DNA from: Flavobacterium sp. Leaf82
GTDB lineage: Bacteria > Bacteroidota > Bacteroidia > Flavobacteriales > Flavobacteriaceae
Direction: 5' to 3'
Length of the DNA stretch: 64,000 nucleotides
NCBI RefSeq assembly: GCF_001422725.1
Contig: NZ_LMMA01000004.1
Span: 28,852 to 92,851 of the forward strand
Shown here: piece by piece, positions 37,984-46,321 of the stretch
How the letters are laid out: every line of letters begins with the position of its first letter
Position numbering within the stretch: position 1 is the stretch's first letter
Position numbers and translations under genes: made by a program
The notes under the pieces: generated by a model
The model's database searches: none
What the model was told of the DNA's origin: nothing
The model's input: only the letters and a program-made list of their open reading frames with translations

Positions 37984-38364
37984 TTATAAAACTTCCCCTT
38001 TGATTTTAAGGGCAACTCTACCGTCAGGATAGTTTACGGCATTAGTTTCAACTGTAATTGTTTTACGAATTGGACCAGCTGCCATGTTATACTTTACATC
38101 AATTTTACCTTTTTTACCAGGCATAATTGCTGCTGCAGGTTTTGTAACAACAATAGAACTTACAGTAGATTCTGCGCCAGTAATTAAAAGTGGGGCATCA
38201 CCGGTGTTTGTAAATTCAAAGGAGCGAACTCCATTGTCACTTTTCGAAATTTTTCCATAATCGATCGTATTATCTTGGGCTGCAAATTCAATTTTTGGGC
38301 CGTTTTGTGCATAACCTATTGCGCTAAACAATACGACAGCAATAAAAGAGGCTACATTTTTCAT
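37984..38364 (-). CDS. DUF1573 domain protein, exported
   Basis: This 126-residue protein, from ATG 38364, has a signal peptide (MKNVASFIAVVLFSAIGYAQ) and one Ig-like DUF1573 domain. The visible pattern is TIDYGKISKSDNGVRSFEFTN, then TGDAPLLITGAESTVSS, PGKKGKIDVKYN and KTITVETNA. Domains of this type are extracellular or periplasmic and of unknown function, often reminiscent of ASH/MSP domains. The open frame continues 17 codons upstream, but those residues precede the obvious signal peptide, so I use the inner ATG. It diverges from valS across 277 bases. Confidence 0.85.
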   Translation of the reverse strand: MKNVASFIAVVLFSAIGYAQNGPKIEFAAQDNTIDYGKISKSDNGVRSFEFTNTGDAPLLITGAESTVSSIVVTKPAAAIMPGKKGKIDVKYNMAAGPIRKTITVETNAVNYPDGRVALKIKGEVL

Positions 38365-38455
38365 TTTAAATTTGTTTTTAAGTTGTAAGTAAATATACAT
38401 TCTTTTAATTAACACACAAATTATTAATTCGCTTTTTATAGTGTACTTAATTATT

Positions 38456-38463
38456 TACTTTTG
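38456..38463 (+). promoter_or_regulatory. candidate -7 box upstream of valS
   Basis: TACTTTTG fits TAnnTTTG, but it is 179 bases before the ATG, leaving a long leader. The leader contains repeat words such as AACGATTAA three times between 38580 and 38632. Confidence 0.3.
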
Positions 38464-38641
38464 CTGTCAGTTATAAATACAAAAATTGAACCAAAGTTTT
38501 TATGGTTTATTTGTTTAACTGTTTAGCCGGCTAATTGATTTATAAAATTTTGGTAATAAAGGACCATTAAAAACAAATCAACGATTAAGCAATTTAACGA
38601 TTTACCAAATCAACGAATTAACGATTAAACAACCTATTTAA

Positions 38642-41278
38642 ATGACAATTCCAGCACAATTTGACGCTAAGACGATTGAGAATAAATGGTATGATTACTG
38701 GATGAAAAACAATTATTTTCATTCTGAGCCAGATCATAGAACGCCGTATACTATTGTAATTCCGCCTCCAAACGTCACTGGTGTCTTGCACATGGGACAT
38801 ATGTTAAATAATACAATTCAGGATGTTTTAATTCGTAGAGCGCGTCTTAAAGGTTTCAATGCTTGTTGGGTTCCGGGAACGGATCACGCCTCTATTGCGA
38901 CTGAGGCAAAAGTTGTAGCAAAATTAAAAGCCGAAGGAATCAATAAAAATGATTTAACCCGTGAAGAATTTTTGGCACATGCCTGGGAATGGACGGATAA
39001 ATATGGCGGAACAATTCTGGAGCAACTTAAAAAATTAGGTGCTTCATGTGATTGGGAACGCACCAAATTTACTATGGATCCTGATATGTCAGCATCTGTA
39101 ATTAAATCATTTGTTGACCTATATAATAAAGGATTAATTTATAGAGGTTACCGAATGGTAAACTGGGATCCGGAAGCGAAAACTACTTTGTCTGACGAAG
39201 AAGTTATTTATGAAGAACAACAAGGAAAATTATTTTTCTTAAAATATAAAATTGAAGGATCTGAAGATTTCCTGACGATTGCAACAACTCGTCCGGAAAC
39301 TATTTTTGGAGATACAGCTATTTGTATTAACCCGAACGATGAACGTTTTACACATTTAAAAGGGAAGAAAGCAATAGTTCCTATTTGTGGACGTGTAATC
39401 CCGATTATCGAAGATGAATATGTAGATGTAGAATTTGGTACCGGATGTTTAAAAGTAACTCCGGCGCACGACATGAACGATAAAACGTTAGGAGAAAAAC
39501 ACAATCTTGAAATCGTTGATATTTTTAATGAAGATGCTACATTAAATAGTTTCGGATTGCATTATCAGGGAAAAGACCGTTTTGTGGTTCGTACCGAAAT
39601 TGCAAAAGAATTAGAAGAAATTGGATCTTTGGCAAAAACCGAAATCCACTTGAATAAAGTAGGAACATCTGAAAGAACTAAAGCTGTAATCGAACCAAGA
39701 TTATCAGATCAATGGTTTTTGAAAATGGAAGATTTAGTAAAACCGGCGATCCAATCTGTTTTGGTTGATGGAGATATTAAATTGCACCCAAAACGTTTTG
39801 AGAATACTTACGCACATTGGCTAAACAATATTCGCGATTGGAATATTTCCCGCCAATTATGGTGGGGACAACAAATTCCTGCTTTTTATTACGGAGACGG
39901 AAAAGAAGATTTTGTTGTAGCTGAAAACATCGAAGATGCATTAAAGTTAGCACAAGAAAGAACTTCAAACTTGAAACTTGAAACAAAAGATTTAAGACAA
40001 GATGTTGATGCATTAGATACCTGGTTTTCTTCCTGGTTATGGCCAATGTCGGTTTTTGGCGGAATCATGGATCCTGAAAGTGAAGATTTTAAATATTATT
40101 ATCCAACAAACGACTTGGTTACAGGTCCGGATATCTTGTTTTTCTGGGTTGCCAGAATGATTATTGCAGGTTACGAATATGCAGGCGAAAAACCATTTAC
40201 AAATGTGTATCTAACAGGTTTAGTACGTGATAAACAACGTCGTAAAATGTCTAAATCATTAGGAAATTCTCCTGATCCTTTAGACTTGATCGAAAAATTT
40301 GGTGCCGATGGAGTTCGTGTAGGATTGCTTTTAAGCGCGTCTGCAGGAAACGATATTATGTTTGATGAAGAATTATGTAATCAGGGAAAAGGGTTTTCTA
40401 ACAAGATTTGGAATGCTTTTAAATTGATTAAAGGATGGGAAGTTTCTGAAACAATTCCACAACCGGAATCATCAAAAGTAGCTATCGAATGGTACGAAGC
40501 GAAGTTGCAGCAAACTTTAGTTGATATTGAAGATAATTTCGAGAAGTACAGAATTTCTGATTCGTTAATGGCGATTTACAAACTAGTTTGGGATGATTTC
40601 TGTTCTTGGTTTTTAGAAATGATCAAGCCAGCGTATCAACAACCAATTGATAAAGCAACGTTTGATAAAGCAATCGAAATGTTAGAAAGTAACTTAAAAT
40701 TACTTCACCCATTTATGCCTTTCTTAACAGAGGAAATTTGGCATTTAATTGCTGAAAGAACTCCTGAAGAAGCTTTAATTGTTTCGACTTGGCCGGAATT
40801 AAAACCTTTTAACGCAAGTTTGATAACTGATTTTGAAAATACAATTGAAGTAATTTCAGGAATTAGAACCATCAGAAAAGATAAAAATATTCCGTTTAAA
40901 GATGCTATCGAATTAAAAGCAATCAACAGCGAGAATATCTCTGTTTATTTTGATACAATCGTAACAAAATTGGGTAATATTTCAGCTTTCGAATATGTTT
41001 CGGCTAAAGTTGATGGAGCGTTATCTTTCCGTGTAAAATCAAATGAATATTTCATTCCAATTTCAGGAGGAAATATTGATGTTGAGGCTGAAATTGCAAA
41101 ACTAACCGCAGAGTTGGTTTATACGCAAGGTTTCTTAAAATCTGTTCAGGCAAAACTATCAAATGAAAAATTTGTTGGCGGAGCACCAGAAAAAGTTTTG
41201 GCTAACGAAAGACAAAAAGAAGCTGATGCTTTAGCAAAAATTGCTACAATCGAGCAAAGTATTGCCGGTTTGAAATAA
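38642..41278 (+). CDS. valS: valyl-tRNA synthetase
   Basis: This 878-residue class I enzyme joins valine to its tRNA. It has the HIGH-type motif in PPPNVTGVLHMGHMLN (about 41-56), the editing (CP1) domain with TTRPETIFGDTAICINP (about 216-232) and GTGCLKVTPAHDMND, LDTWFSSWLWPMS, and the KMSKS loop in RRKMSKSLGNSPDPLDL (about 535-551). The end is a coiled-coil arm (EAEIAKLTAELVYTQGFLKSV...), which is typical of ValS. The length is normal. It stands alone with a terminator at 41303. Confidence 0.97.
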   Translation: MTIPAQFDAKTIENKWYDYWMKNNYFHSEPDHRTPYTIVIPPPNVTGVLHMGHMLNNTIQDVLIRRARLKGFNACWVPGTDHASIATEAKVVAKLKAEGINKNDLTREEFLAHAWEWTDKYGGTILEQLKKLGASCDWERTKFTMDPDMSASVIKSFVDLYNKGLIYRGYRMVNWDPEAKTTLSDEEVIYEEQQGKLFFLKYKIEGSEDFLTIATTRPETIFGDTAICINPNDERFTHLKGKKAIVPICGRVIPIIEDEYVDVEFGTGCLKVTPAHDMNDKTLGEKHNLEIVDIFNEDATLNSFGLHYQGKDRFVVRTEIAKELEEIGSLAKTEIHLNKVGTSERTKAVIEPRLSDQWFLKMEDLVKPAIQSVLVDGDIKLHPKRFENTYAHWLNNIRDWNISRQLWWGQQIPAFYYGDGKEDFVVAENIEDALKLAQERTSNLKLETKDLRQDVDALDTWFSSWLWPMSVFGGIMDPESEDFKYYYPTNDLVTGPDILFFWVARMIIAGYEYAGEKPFTNVYLTGLVRDKQRRKMSKSLGNSPDPLDLIEKFGADGVRVGLLLSASAGNDIMFDEELCNQGKGFSNKIWNAFKLIKGWEVSETIPQPESSKVAIEWYEAKLQQTLVDIEDNFEKYRISDSLMAIYKLVWDDFCSWFLEMIKPAYQQPIDKATFDKAIEMLESNLKLLHPFMPFLTEEIWHLIAERTPEEALIVSTWPELKPFNASLITDFENTIEVISGIRTIRKDKNIPFKDAIELKAINSENISVYFDTIVTKLGNISAFEYVSAKVDGALSFRVKSNEYFIPISGGNIDVEAEIAKLTAELVYTQGFLKSVQAKLSNEKFVGGAPEKVLANERQKEADALAKIATIEQSIAGLK

Positions 41279-41302
41279 GAAACGGCTTAGCTTTTTAATA
41301 TA

Positions 41303-41339
41303 AAAATCCCAATACTAAATTTTAGTATTGGGATTTTTT
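41303..41339 (+). terminator. terminator after valS
   Basis: AAAATCCCAATACTA pairs perfectly with TAGTATTGGGATTTT around AATTT, followed by further T. Confidence 0.85.
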
Positions 41340-41399
41340 CATTAACTAAATAACTAACTAACTTGAATTGAATGGGGCAAAAAAGATGATTTTTAGAGA

Positions 41400-44315
41400 T
41401 TAGTTTTTAATGATCTTTCTGGTAGTTACAATTCCATTATCAGAAATAAACTGAACAATATAAATTCCAGCATTTTGGTTTGCTATATTTACATTAAATT
41501 CCCTGTCTTTATTGGTTTTTTCTTCAAAAACAACACCGTTATAAATACTCGTTATTTTTAAAGTTCCCTGCTCAGCATTGTTAATGCTTATTTTAAATAT
41601 TCCGTTTGTAGGATTAGGATAAATAGTAAATACTCGTGATTCTTCCGTTTCTTTAAGCAGTATCTCTTCTGTTTTAGAATTTGGTTTTCCGGCTTTTACA
41701 AGGGCAAAACGTTCTCCGCCTTCCAATTCACCTCTTAGTGCATCTTCCTGAATAAGATCTAAAGTAATTTGTTCTTCGGCAGGAAAATCTTTCGCTACTC
41801 TGAAGTCAAAAGTTATTCCAAAAGTCTCTCCAATCTCGATAGGTAAATTTGTAATTGCAGCATCTCTCGAAGCAATTAGGATTTTATTTTTATCGATAAT
41901 TTTCACACCTCTTAAACTTCCGTTAGCTTGCGCTTTTTCGAATAAGCGTTCATCAAGAGTTGCTTCTATAGTTCCTCCCAATTCAAAGAAATTATTTTTA
42001 AGCTCTTCATTAAATCCTTTATCCACAAATCTAATGTTTACAGATTTAGATCTAATTCCTCTAATAAAAACAGCTGTTGGTGCAACAACATCAGTAGTAT
42101 TTAAATTATAAACACTTAAGTTTTTCCAGGCAATATTATTGTTGTTTTTGGCATTTGCACCAATACTAATATTGTTTACTTCATTAAACATAGGATCACC
42201 AAAAGCTTCAATTCTGGCAGTCAGACAAAAATGATGCTGATCATAAGTAAAATCTCCAGGATTTGGCGGATACCAAGGAATCATTACAATCGCGCTGCTG
42301 CCTGCTGTAATAGCAGGAATATTTACTTCGCCAATAAAATCACCATTTATTACGCCACCTACACTAAAATTCACGAAGTTGGTTGGCCATGTTAATCCAG
42401 ATGAAGCTTTGGCAAAATAAAGTTTTACTTTAGAGGCAGAACTAGAGGCAGTTCCTCTATTATAAACTCTGACATATACGGCATTAGGTGAACTTGTTTT
42501 ATACTCAGGGTTTTCATGTACAAGTCCTGCATCAATATTTTGGCGTACCCAAATATCATCGCTTATCCACATAGGTCCAGTATCTGAGTTTGGTTCAACT
42601 CCTGTATCATATGGTCTGTCTTTTATATAAAGATCAGCCAACGGAGGAACTATTCCCGTCACTATTACACTATATTTTTGATTACCGTTAACCAAACTTC
42701 CTTTATGAGAAACCGTTACCGTATAATTTCCTGCCGCTCCAACGATTCTAATTCTCTCAAACGGATCTTTGGTATTATCGCCTAATCCGTTTGTGGTGGC
42801 AGTTAATAATCGGTAAGGAAAAGTAGTTCCAGCTGAATTTGTTACTCGAATATCCAGATCGTTGATTAATTTGGCTGTACCAATATTAGCCGTACTTCCG
42901 GAATAAGCCACACCTGCGGGATCTGTCCAGGAGATAGAAGCAATTAAAGGATTCACCCCATCAGATGTTACTGTGAAACTATAATTAGTTCCATTATTGA
43001 GCGTGTTTTCGTCGATAATTGCATTTGTTCCCTTTTTTGTAATAGTTTCGGCTGCAAATTTTGCATTCAGTAAACCCCAGCCAAATATAGCATCAGGACC
43101 AACTGGACCGGCATCATCTGCGGTATGCAAAGCCAATCCTTTTAAGGTTGCGGCGCGCATAAAACCTCCTGTTTTATTTTTGTAATGCTGTTGTAATAAT
43201 AGCAATGTTCCGGTAACATTAGGAGACGCCATTGACGTTCCGGTTGCGTTTCCGTAACTGGTATTCGTTAATGGTGTTATTACGGATGTAAGTGTAGCAG
43301 TCGAATAAAGTGTAGTTCCGTTTCCGGTAAGATCAGGTTTAATTCTTAAATCGTCTGTTGGGCCCTGACTGCTTGAACTATTAATAGTAACACTTGTTAA
43401 TGCTCCTGAACTGTTTATTACAGCATCATTTGCATTAGCAATTACAAGATTATTTTTTGCAGTTGCATATCCTGTAAGTTTATCATAAGCAGTAAAACCT
43501 CCTAACGGACTTGTGTTTGCAGTGTTGTCATTACCATCATTACCGGCAGCTTTTACCATTAAATAATAAGGCGCATTAAACATTAAAAGATCCCAGTCTC
43601 TGGCAACAGATTCATATGCTCCAAATCTCCATGGTGCCATAACAACTGTCCCGGCTGCATTTCTTAATCCCCAGCCGTAAGAATGATTCGATATCAACAT
43701 TCCGTTTGCTGCTGCGGTTGTAGCTTCAGATAAATCAAAATCCCAATTATTGGTTCTTGCATTTCCCTGAAAAGCCATTCCTTTTGCCTGAGCGACTAAA
43801 CCTGCAGCAACGATAGTTCCGGTAACATGATTGGCATGCTGGCTATTGTTGTTTGTGGTGATAATAGTGGTAACGCCATCCGTAATAGTGACTCTTCCTC
43901 CAAATTCGTTATGGGTAGGAAGTGTGGCTCCGCCATCCCAAACATAAGCAGTCATATTTTGTCCGTTGAGTGCGAGACCTAATCCACCGCCGGAATTCAA
44001 ATAATTAGCGCGGGTTGATTTTGCCGCATCTGCATTTTCGGGTGTAAAATAAACAGGAGATTTTCCGTCTGGCGAAACATCCATTAGTTCACTTTGCGTA
44101 CCATCTTTATTAATAAATGTCAGAGCCCAGCCATTTGCCCGCGCAAGACTTATAGCTCTCTCTTTATTTTTAGCCGCTTCGTCTTTATATCTCACGCTTA
44201 AAGATTCCAGTTCTGTAACATTTGTACCGGACTTAATTGTTTCGATATCATTTTGAGTTTGGGAATACATCATTCCACTCACACAAAAGAAAATAATTTT
44301 GTATAGATTTTTCAT
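41400..44315 (-). CDS. subtilisin-like S8 serine protease with T9SS type-A sorting tail
   Basis: This 971-residue secreted protease starts with a signal peptide (MKNLYKIIFFCVSGMMYSQ) and a propeptide-like region. The S8 domain has catalytic Asp127 (AYVWDGGATLP), His160 (SQHANHVTGTIVAAG), an oxyanion Asn in KAAGNDGND and Ser about 360 in GTSMASPNVTG. Later Ig/P-domain-like beta regions follow. The last about 75 residues are a type-A sorting domain, with FTIYPNPTNGIFKISIN and GIYIVQFISDNG ending in a basic KIIKN. Export through the type IX system and cell-surface processing are expected. A 39-codon reading frame overlaps its start codon by ATGA. Confidence 0.92.
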   Translation of the reverse strand: MKNLYKIIFFCVSGMMYSQTQNDIETIKSGTNVTELESLSVRYKDEAAKNKERAISLARANGWALTFINKDGTQSELMDVSPDGKSPVYFTPENADAAKSTRANYLNSGGGLGLALNGQNMTAYVWDGGATLPTHNEFGGRVTITDGVTTIITTNNNSQHANHVTGTIVAAGLVAQAKGMAFQGNARTNNWDFDLSEATTAAANGMLISNHSYGWGLRNAAGTVVMAPWRFGAYESVARDWDLLMFNAPYYLMVKAAGNDGNDNTANTSPLGGFTAYDKLTGYATAKNNLVIANANDAVINSSGALTSVTINSSSSQGPTDDLRIKPDLTGNGTTLYSTATLTSVITPLTNTSYGNATGTSMASPNVTGTLLLLQQHYKNKTGGFMRAATLKGLALHTADDAGPVGPDAIFGWGLLNAKFAAETITKKGTNAIIDENTLNNGTNYSFTVTSDGVNPLIASISWTDPAGVAYSGSTANIGTAKLINDLDIRVTNSAGTTFPYRLLTATTNGLGDNTKDPFERIRIVGAAGNYTVTVSHKGSLVNGNQKYSVIVTGIVPPLADLYIKDRPYDTGVEPNSDTGPMWISDDIWVRQNIDAGLVHENPEYKTSSPNAVYVRVYNRGTASSSASKVKLYFAKASSGLTWPTNFVNFSVGGVINGDFIGEVNIPAITAGSSAIVMIPWYPPNPGDFTYDQHHFCLTARIEAFGDPMFNEVNNISIGANAKNNNNIAWKNLSVYNLNTTDVVAPTAVFIRGIRSKSVNIRFVDKGFNEELKNNFFELGGTIEATLDERLFEKAQANGSLRGVKIIDKNKILIASRDAAITNLPIEIGETFGITFDFRVAKDFPAEEQITLDLIQEDALRGELEGGERFALVKAGKPNSKTEEILLKETEESRVFTIYPNPTNGIFKISINNAEQGTLKITSIYNGVVFEEKTNKDREFNVNIANQNAGIYIVQFISDNGIVTTRKIIKN

Positions 44316-44431
44316 ATGATTATAGATTTTATGGGGTTAAATTTTATGAAACTTTCTTGTGGAGAAAAAGGAGGACTTCTGTCGCTGATGCTTCCTGAGA
44401 ATTCATGCAGCATGCTAAATTTCATTTTCAT
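44312..44431 (-). CDS. short ORF overlapping the protease start (ATGA), uncertain
   Basis: On the minus strand an ATG at 44431 opens 39 codons (MKMKFSMLHEFSGSISDRSP, then PFSPQESFIKFNP and KSIII) and stops at TGA 44314-44312. That TGA shares four bases with the protease start. Base composition in its middle is richer in G and C than the flanking non-coding DNA. It has no signal peptide and no known family to my reading. The coupling would allow it to act as a translated leader of the protease, but it may be chance. The remaining gap to 44809 holds a terminator at 44720 and nothing else that I can support. Confidence 0.4.
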   Translation of the reverse strand: MKMKFSMLHEFSGSISDRSPPFSPQESFIKFNPIKSIII

Positions 44432-44719
44432 AATTTTGAGTATTAAAAGGTTAATAAAAAAATACTTCTGAAAAATTAATCTGTCATTTTATTTACAAAA
44501 CACATTTTTTTTGTATGAAATTACTTTAAGGATAACAAAGCTCGTTAAAGTAAATGAAGTTGAATAGCGTATAAATACCTGATTTTTAATTAATTGTAAT
44601 TTTGTAAGAATAAATCATAAAATTGTAGGTAAATAAAGGGTGTGTCAGTTATTTTATACTGTTCTAAAGGGCTGGAATCGCGATTTTAGAATAAAATATT
44701 GATATAAAGCCACAAAAAA

Positions 44720-44747
44720 ACCGTCTCAATTTTTACATGGAGACGGT
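44720..44747. terminator. terminator after the APC permease gene
   Basis: ACCGTCTC (44720-44727) pairs with GAGACGGT (44740-44747). It lies 63 bases beyond the minus-strand permease stop and is flanked by A-rich sequence that becomes a T-run on that strand. Confidence 0.7.
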
Positions 44748-44809
44748 TGCTTTTTTGAAATTACAGCATGTATCTTATTTTGATAAATCCTGTGTAATTT
44801 AATATGTTG

Positions 44810-46120
44810 TTATACTTTTTTCTTTCTTCTTAATATTAAAAACAAAGGATAAGAAATTAAAGTAATAGCCACGATAATGATAAAACTTTTTGGATCACTG
44901 TAAACAAACCCAATTAATAATGCCAGCGAAGCTATAATTGCAATTATTGTTGTAAAAGGATACCAGGCAGATTTATAGGGTCTTGGTAAATGAGGTTCTG
45001 AAATTCTTAGTTTTATAAGAGAGCAATATGCCAATCCCCAAACAATAATAGAGGTAAAGGCGGCAAATGAAAATAAGACTTCAAAGGAACCAATACAAAT
45101 CAGGAACAAACTGAATAATGAGGAAACTAAAAGCGCCACAATTGGAGTTCCGCCTTTATTGACAGAAGTTCCTTTTTCGATAAAAAAACCATCGCGGCTT
45201 AATCCGTATAAAATTCTGGGCGGAATCATCATAAAGGCATTTAGAATGCTGATCAATGAAAATATAGAAATAACAGTAACTATTATAGCTCCGTTTTTTC
45301 CAAAAATGACATTGGCAACATCGGCGGCAGCCAAATTTGATTTTGCTATAGTTTCTATTGGTAAAACGTGAAAGAAAGCAACATTCAATAAAACATAAAT
45401 TGCGATTACCAGTAATACGCCGCTAAACAATGATTTTGGAATATTTTTACTTGGATCGTCATTTTCTTCTGCAAAAAAGCAAACGCTGTTCCAGCCATTA
45501 TACGTTCCGATGATAAGCTGAAGTGATTTAAAAAATCCAAATAATAAACCAATTTGTACGAGTGAATTATCTTTAGGAATTGGCGCTAATTTAACGCCTG
45601 AATACATAAAACACGCCACAAGCAAAGCAAAAAAGCAAATGACTTTTAGTAAACTGGTAATTTGCTGAATTAAGCTTCCGTTTTTTACGCCGCTTAAGTG
45701 TAATAATACAAAAGCAATTAATAACGAGATTGCCATTTGGGTTGAAAACTCCCGAAGGCCCGGAAATAAAATAATCATGTATTCACTGATAACAATACAG
45801 TAAAAAGCGGGCGGAATAACATTGGTAATATAATCAAACCAACCGGATAAGAAACCGGCATATTCGCCAAAAGCTCTTTTGATATAATTGTAAGATCCTC
45901 CGGCTTTAGGAAGCATTGTAGCAAGCTCTGCGTATGAATTGGCGCCTATTAAAACAAATAATCCGCCAAAAAGCCATGAAGCAATGACAAGCCAGTAATT
46001 ATCTAATAAACCTGCAATTGAACCCGGTGTTCTCAAAATTCCAACTCCTATTGTTCCACCAATTAATACGGCAATATTAAAACTTAATCCTAAACTTTTC
46101 TTTAATTGGTTTTTTGACAT
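44810..46120 (-). CDS. APC-family amino acid permease
   Basis: This 436-residue integral membrane protein has about twelve helices and the APC superfamily start: SLGLSFNIAVLIGGTIGVGI (about 10-29), with the unwound glycine-rich TM1. PKAGGSYNYIKRAFGEYAGFLSGW (split here: about 71-94) and the cytoplasmic FAEENDDPSKNIPKS loop (about 216-230) are typical of amino-acid/polyamine exchangers. The substrate is not decided by sequence. There is no neighbouring enzyme to suggest one. The gene lies between the protease and the iron-uptake island and has its own terminator at 44720. A basic tail (RRKKKV) fits a cytoplasmic C-terminus. Confidence 0.88.
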   Translation of the reverse strand: MSKNQLKKSLGLSFNIAVLIGGTIGVGILRTPGSIAGLLDNYWLVIASWLFGGLFVLIGANSYAELATMLPKAGGSYNYIKRAFGEYAGFLSGWFDYITNVIPPAFYCIVISEYMIILFPGLREFSTQMAISLLIAFVLLHLSGVKNGSLIQQITSLLKVICFFALLVACFMYSGVKLAPIPKDNSLVQIGLLFGFFKSLQLIIGTYNGWNSVCFFAEENDDPSKNIPKSLFSGVLLVIAIYVLLNVAFFHVLPIETIAKSNLAAADVANVIFGKNGAIIVTVISIFSLISILNAFMMIPPRILYGLSRDGFFIEKGTSVNKGGTPIVALLVSSLFSLFLICIGSFEVLFSFAAFTSIIVWGLAYCSLIKLRISEPHLPRPYKSAWYPFTTIIAIIASLALLIGFVYSDPKSFIIIVAITLISYPLFLILRRKKKV

Positions 46121-46202
46121 ATTTGGAATTTATTTTGATGGGGCAAAAAATATCTGCCCAACAAAAGTAATACAATTAGTAGACTTTATTTTGTGGAAAT
46201 AA

Positions 46203-46233
46203 AAAACCTCATTTAGTTTATAAATGAGGTTTT
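46203..46233. terminator. terminator after the siderophore receptor gene
   Basis: AAAACCTCATTT (46203-46214) pairs perfectly with AAATGAGGTTTT (46222-46233). It is 89 bases past the receptor stop and before the permease start. Confidence 0.75.
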
Positions 46234-46321
46234 ATAGTGTTTTAAAAACCAAAAACTTCTTCTGACTTTCAATAAAGAAAATGCAGAAAAAGCTTTGGAG
46301 GATAAAAATCTAATTCAATTT

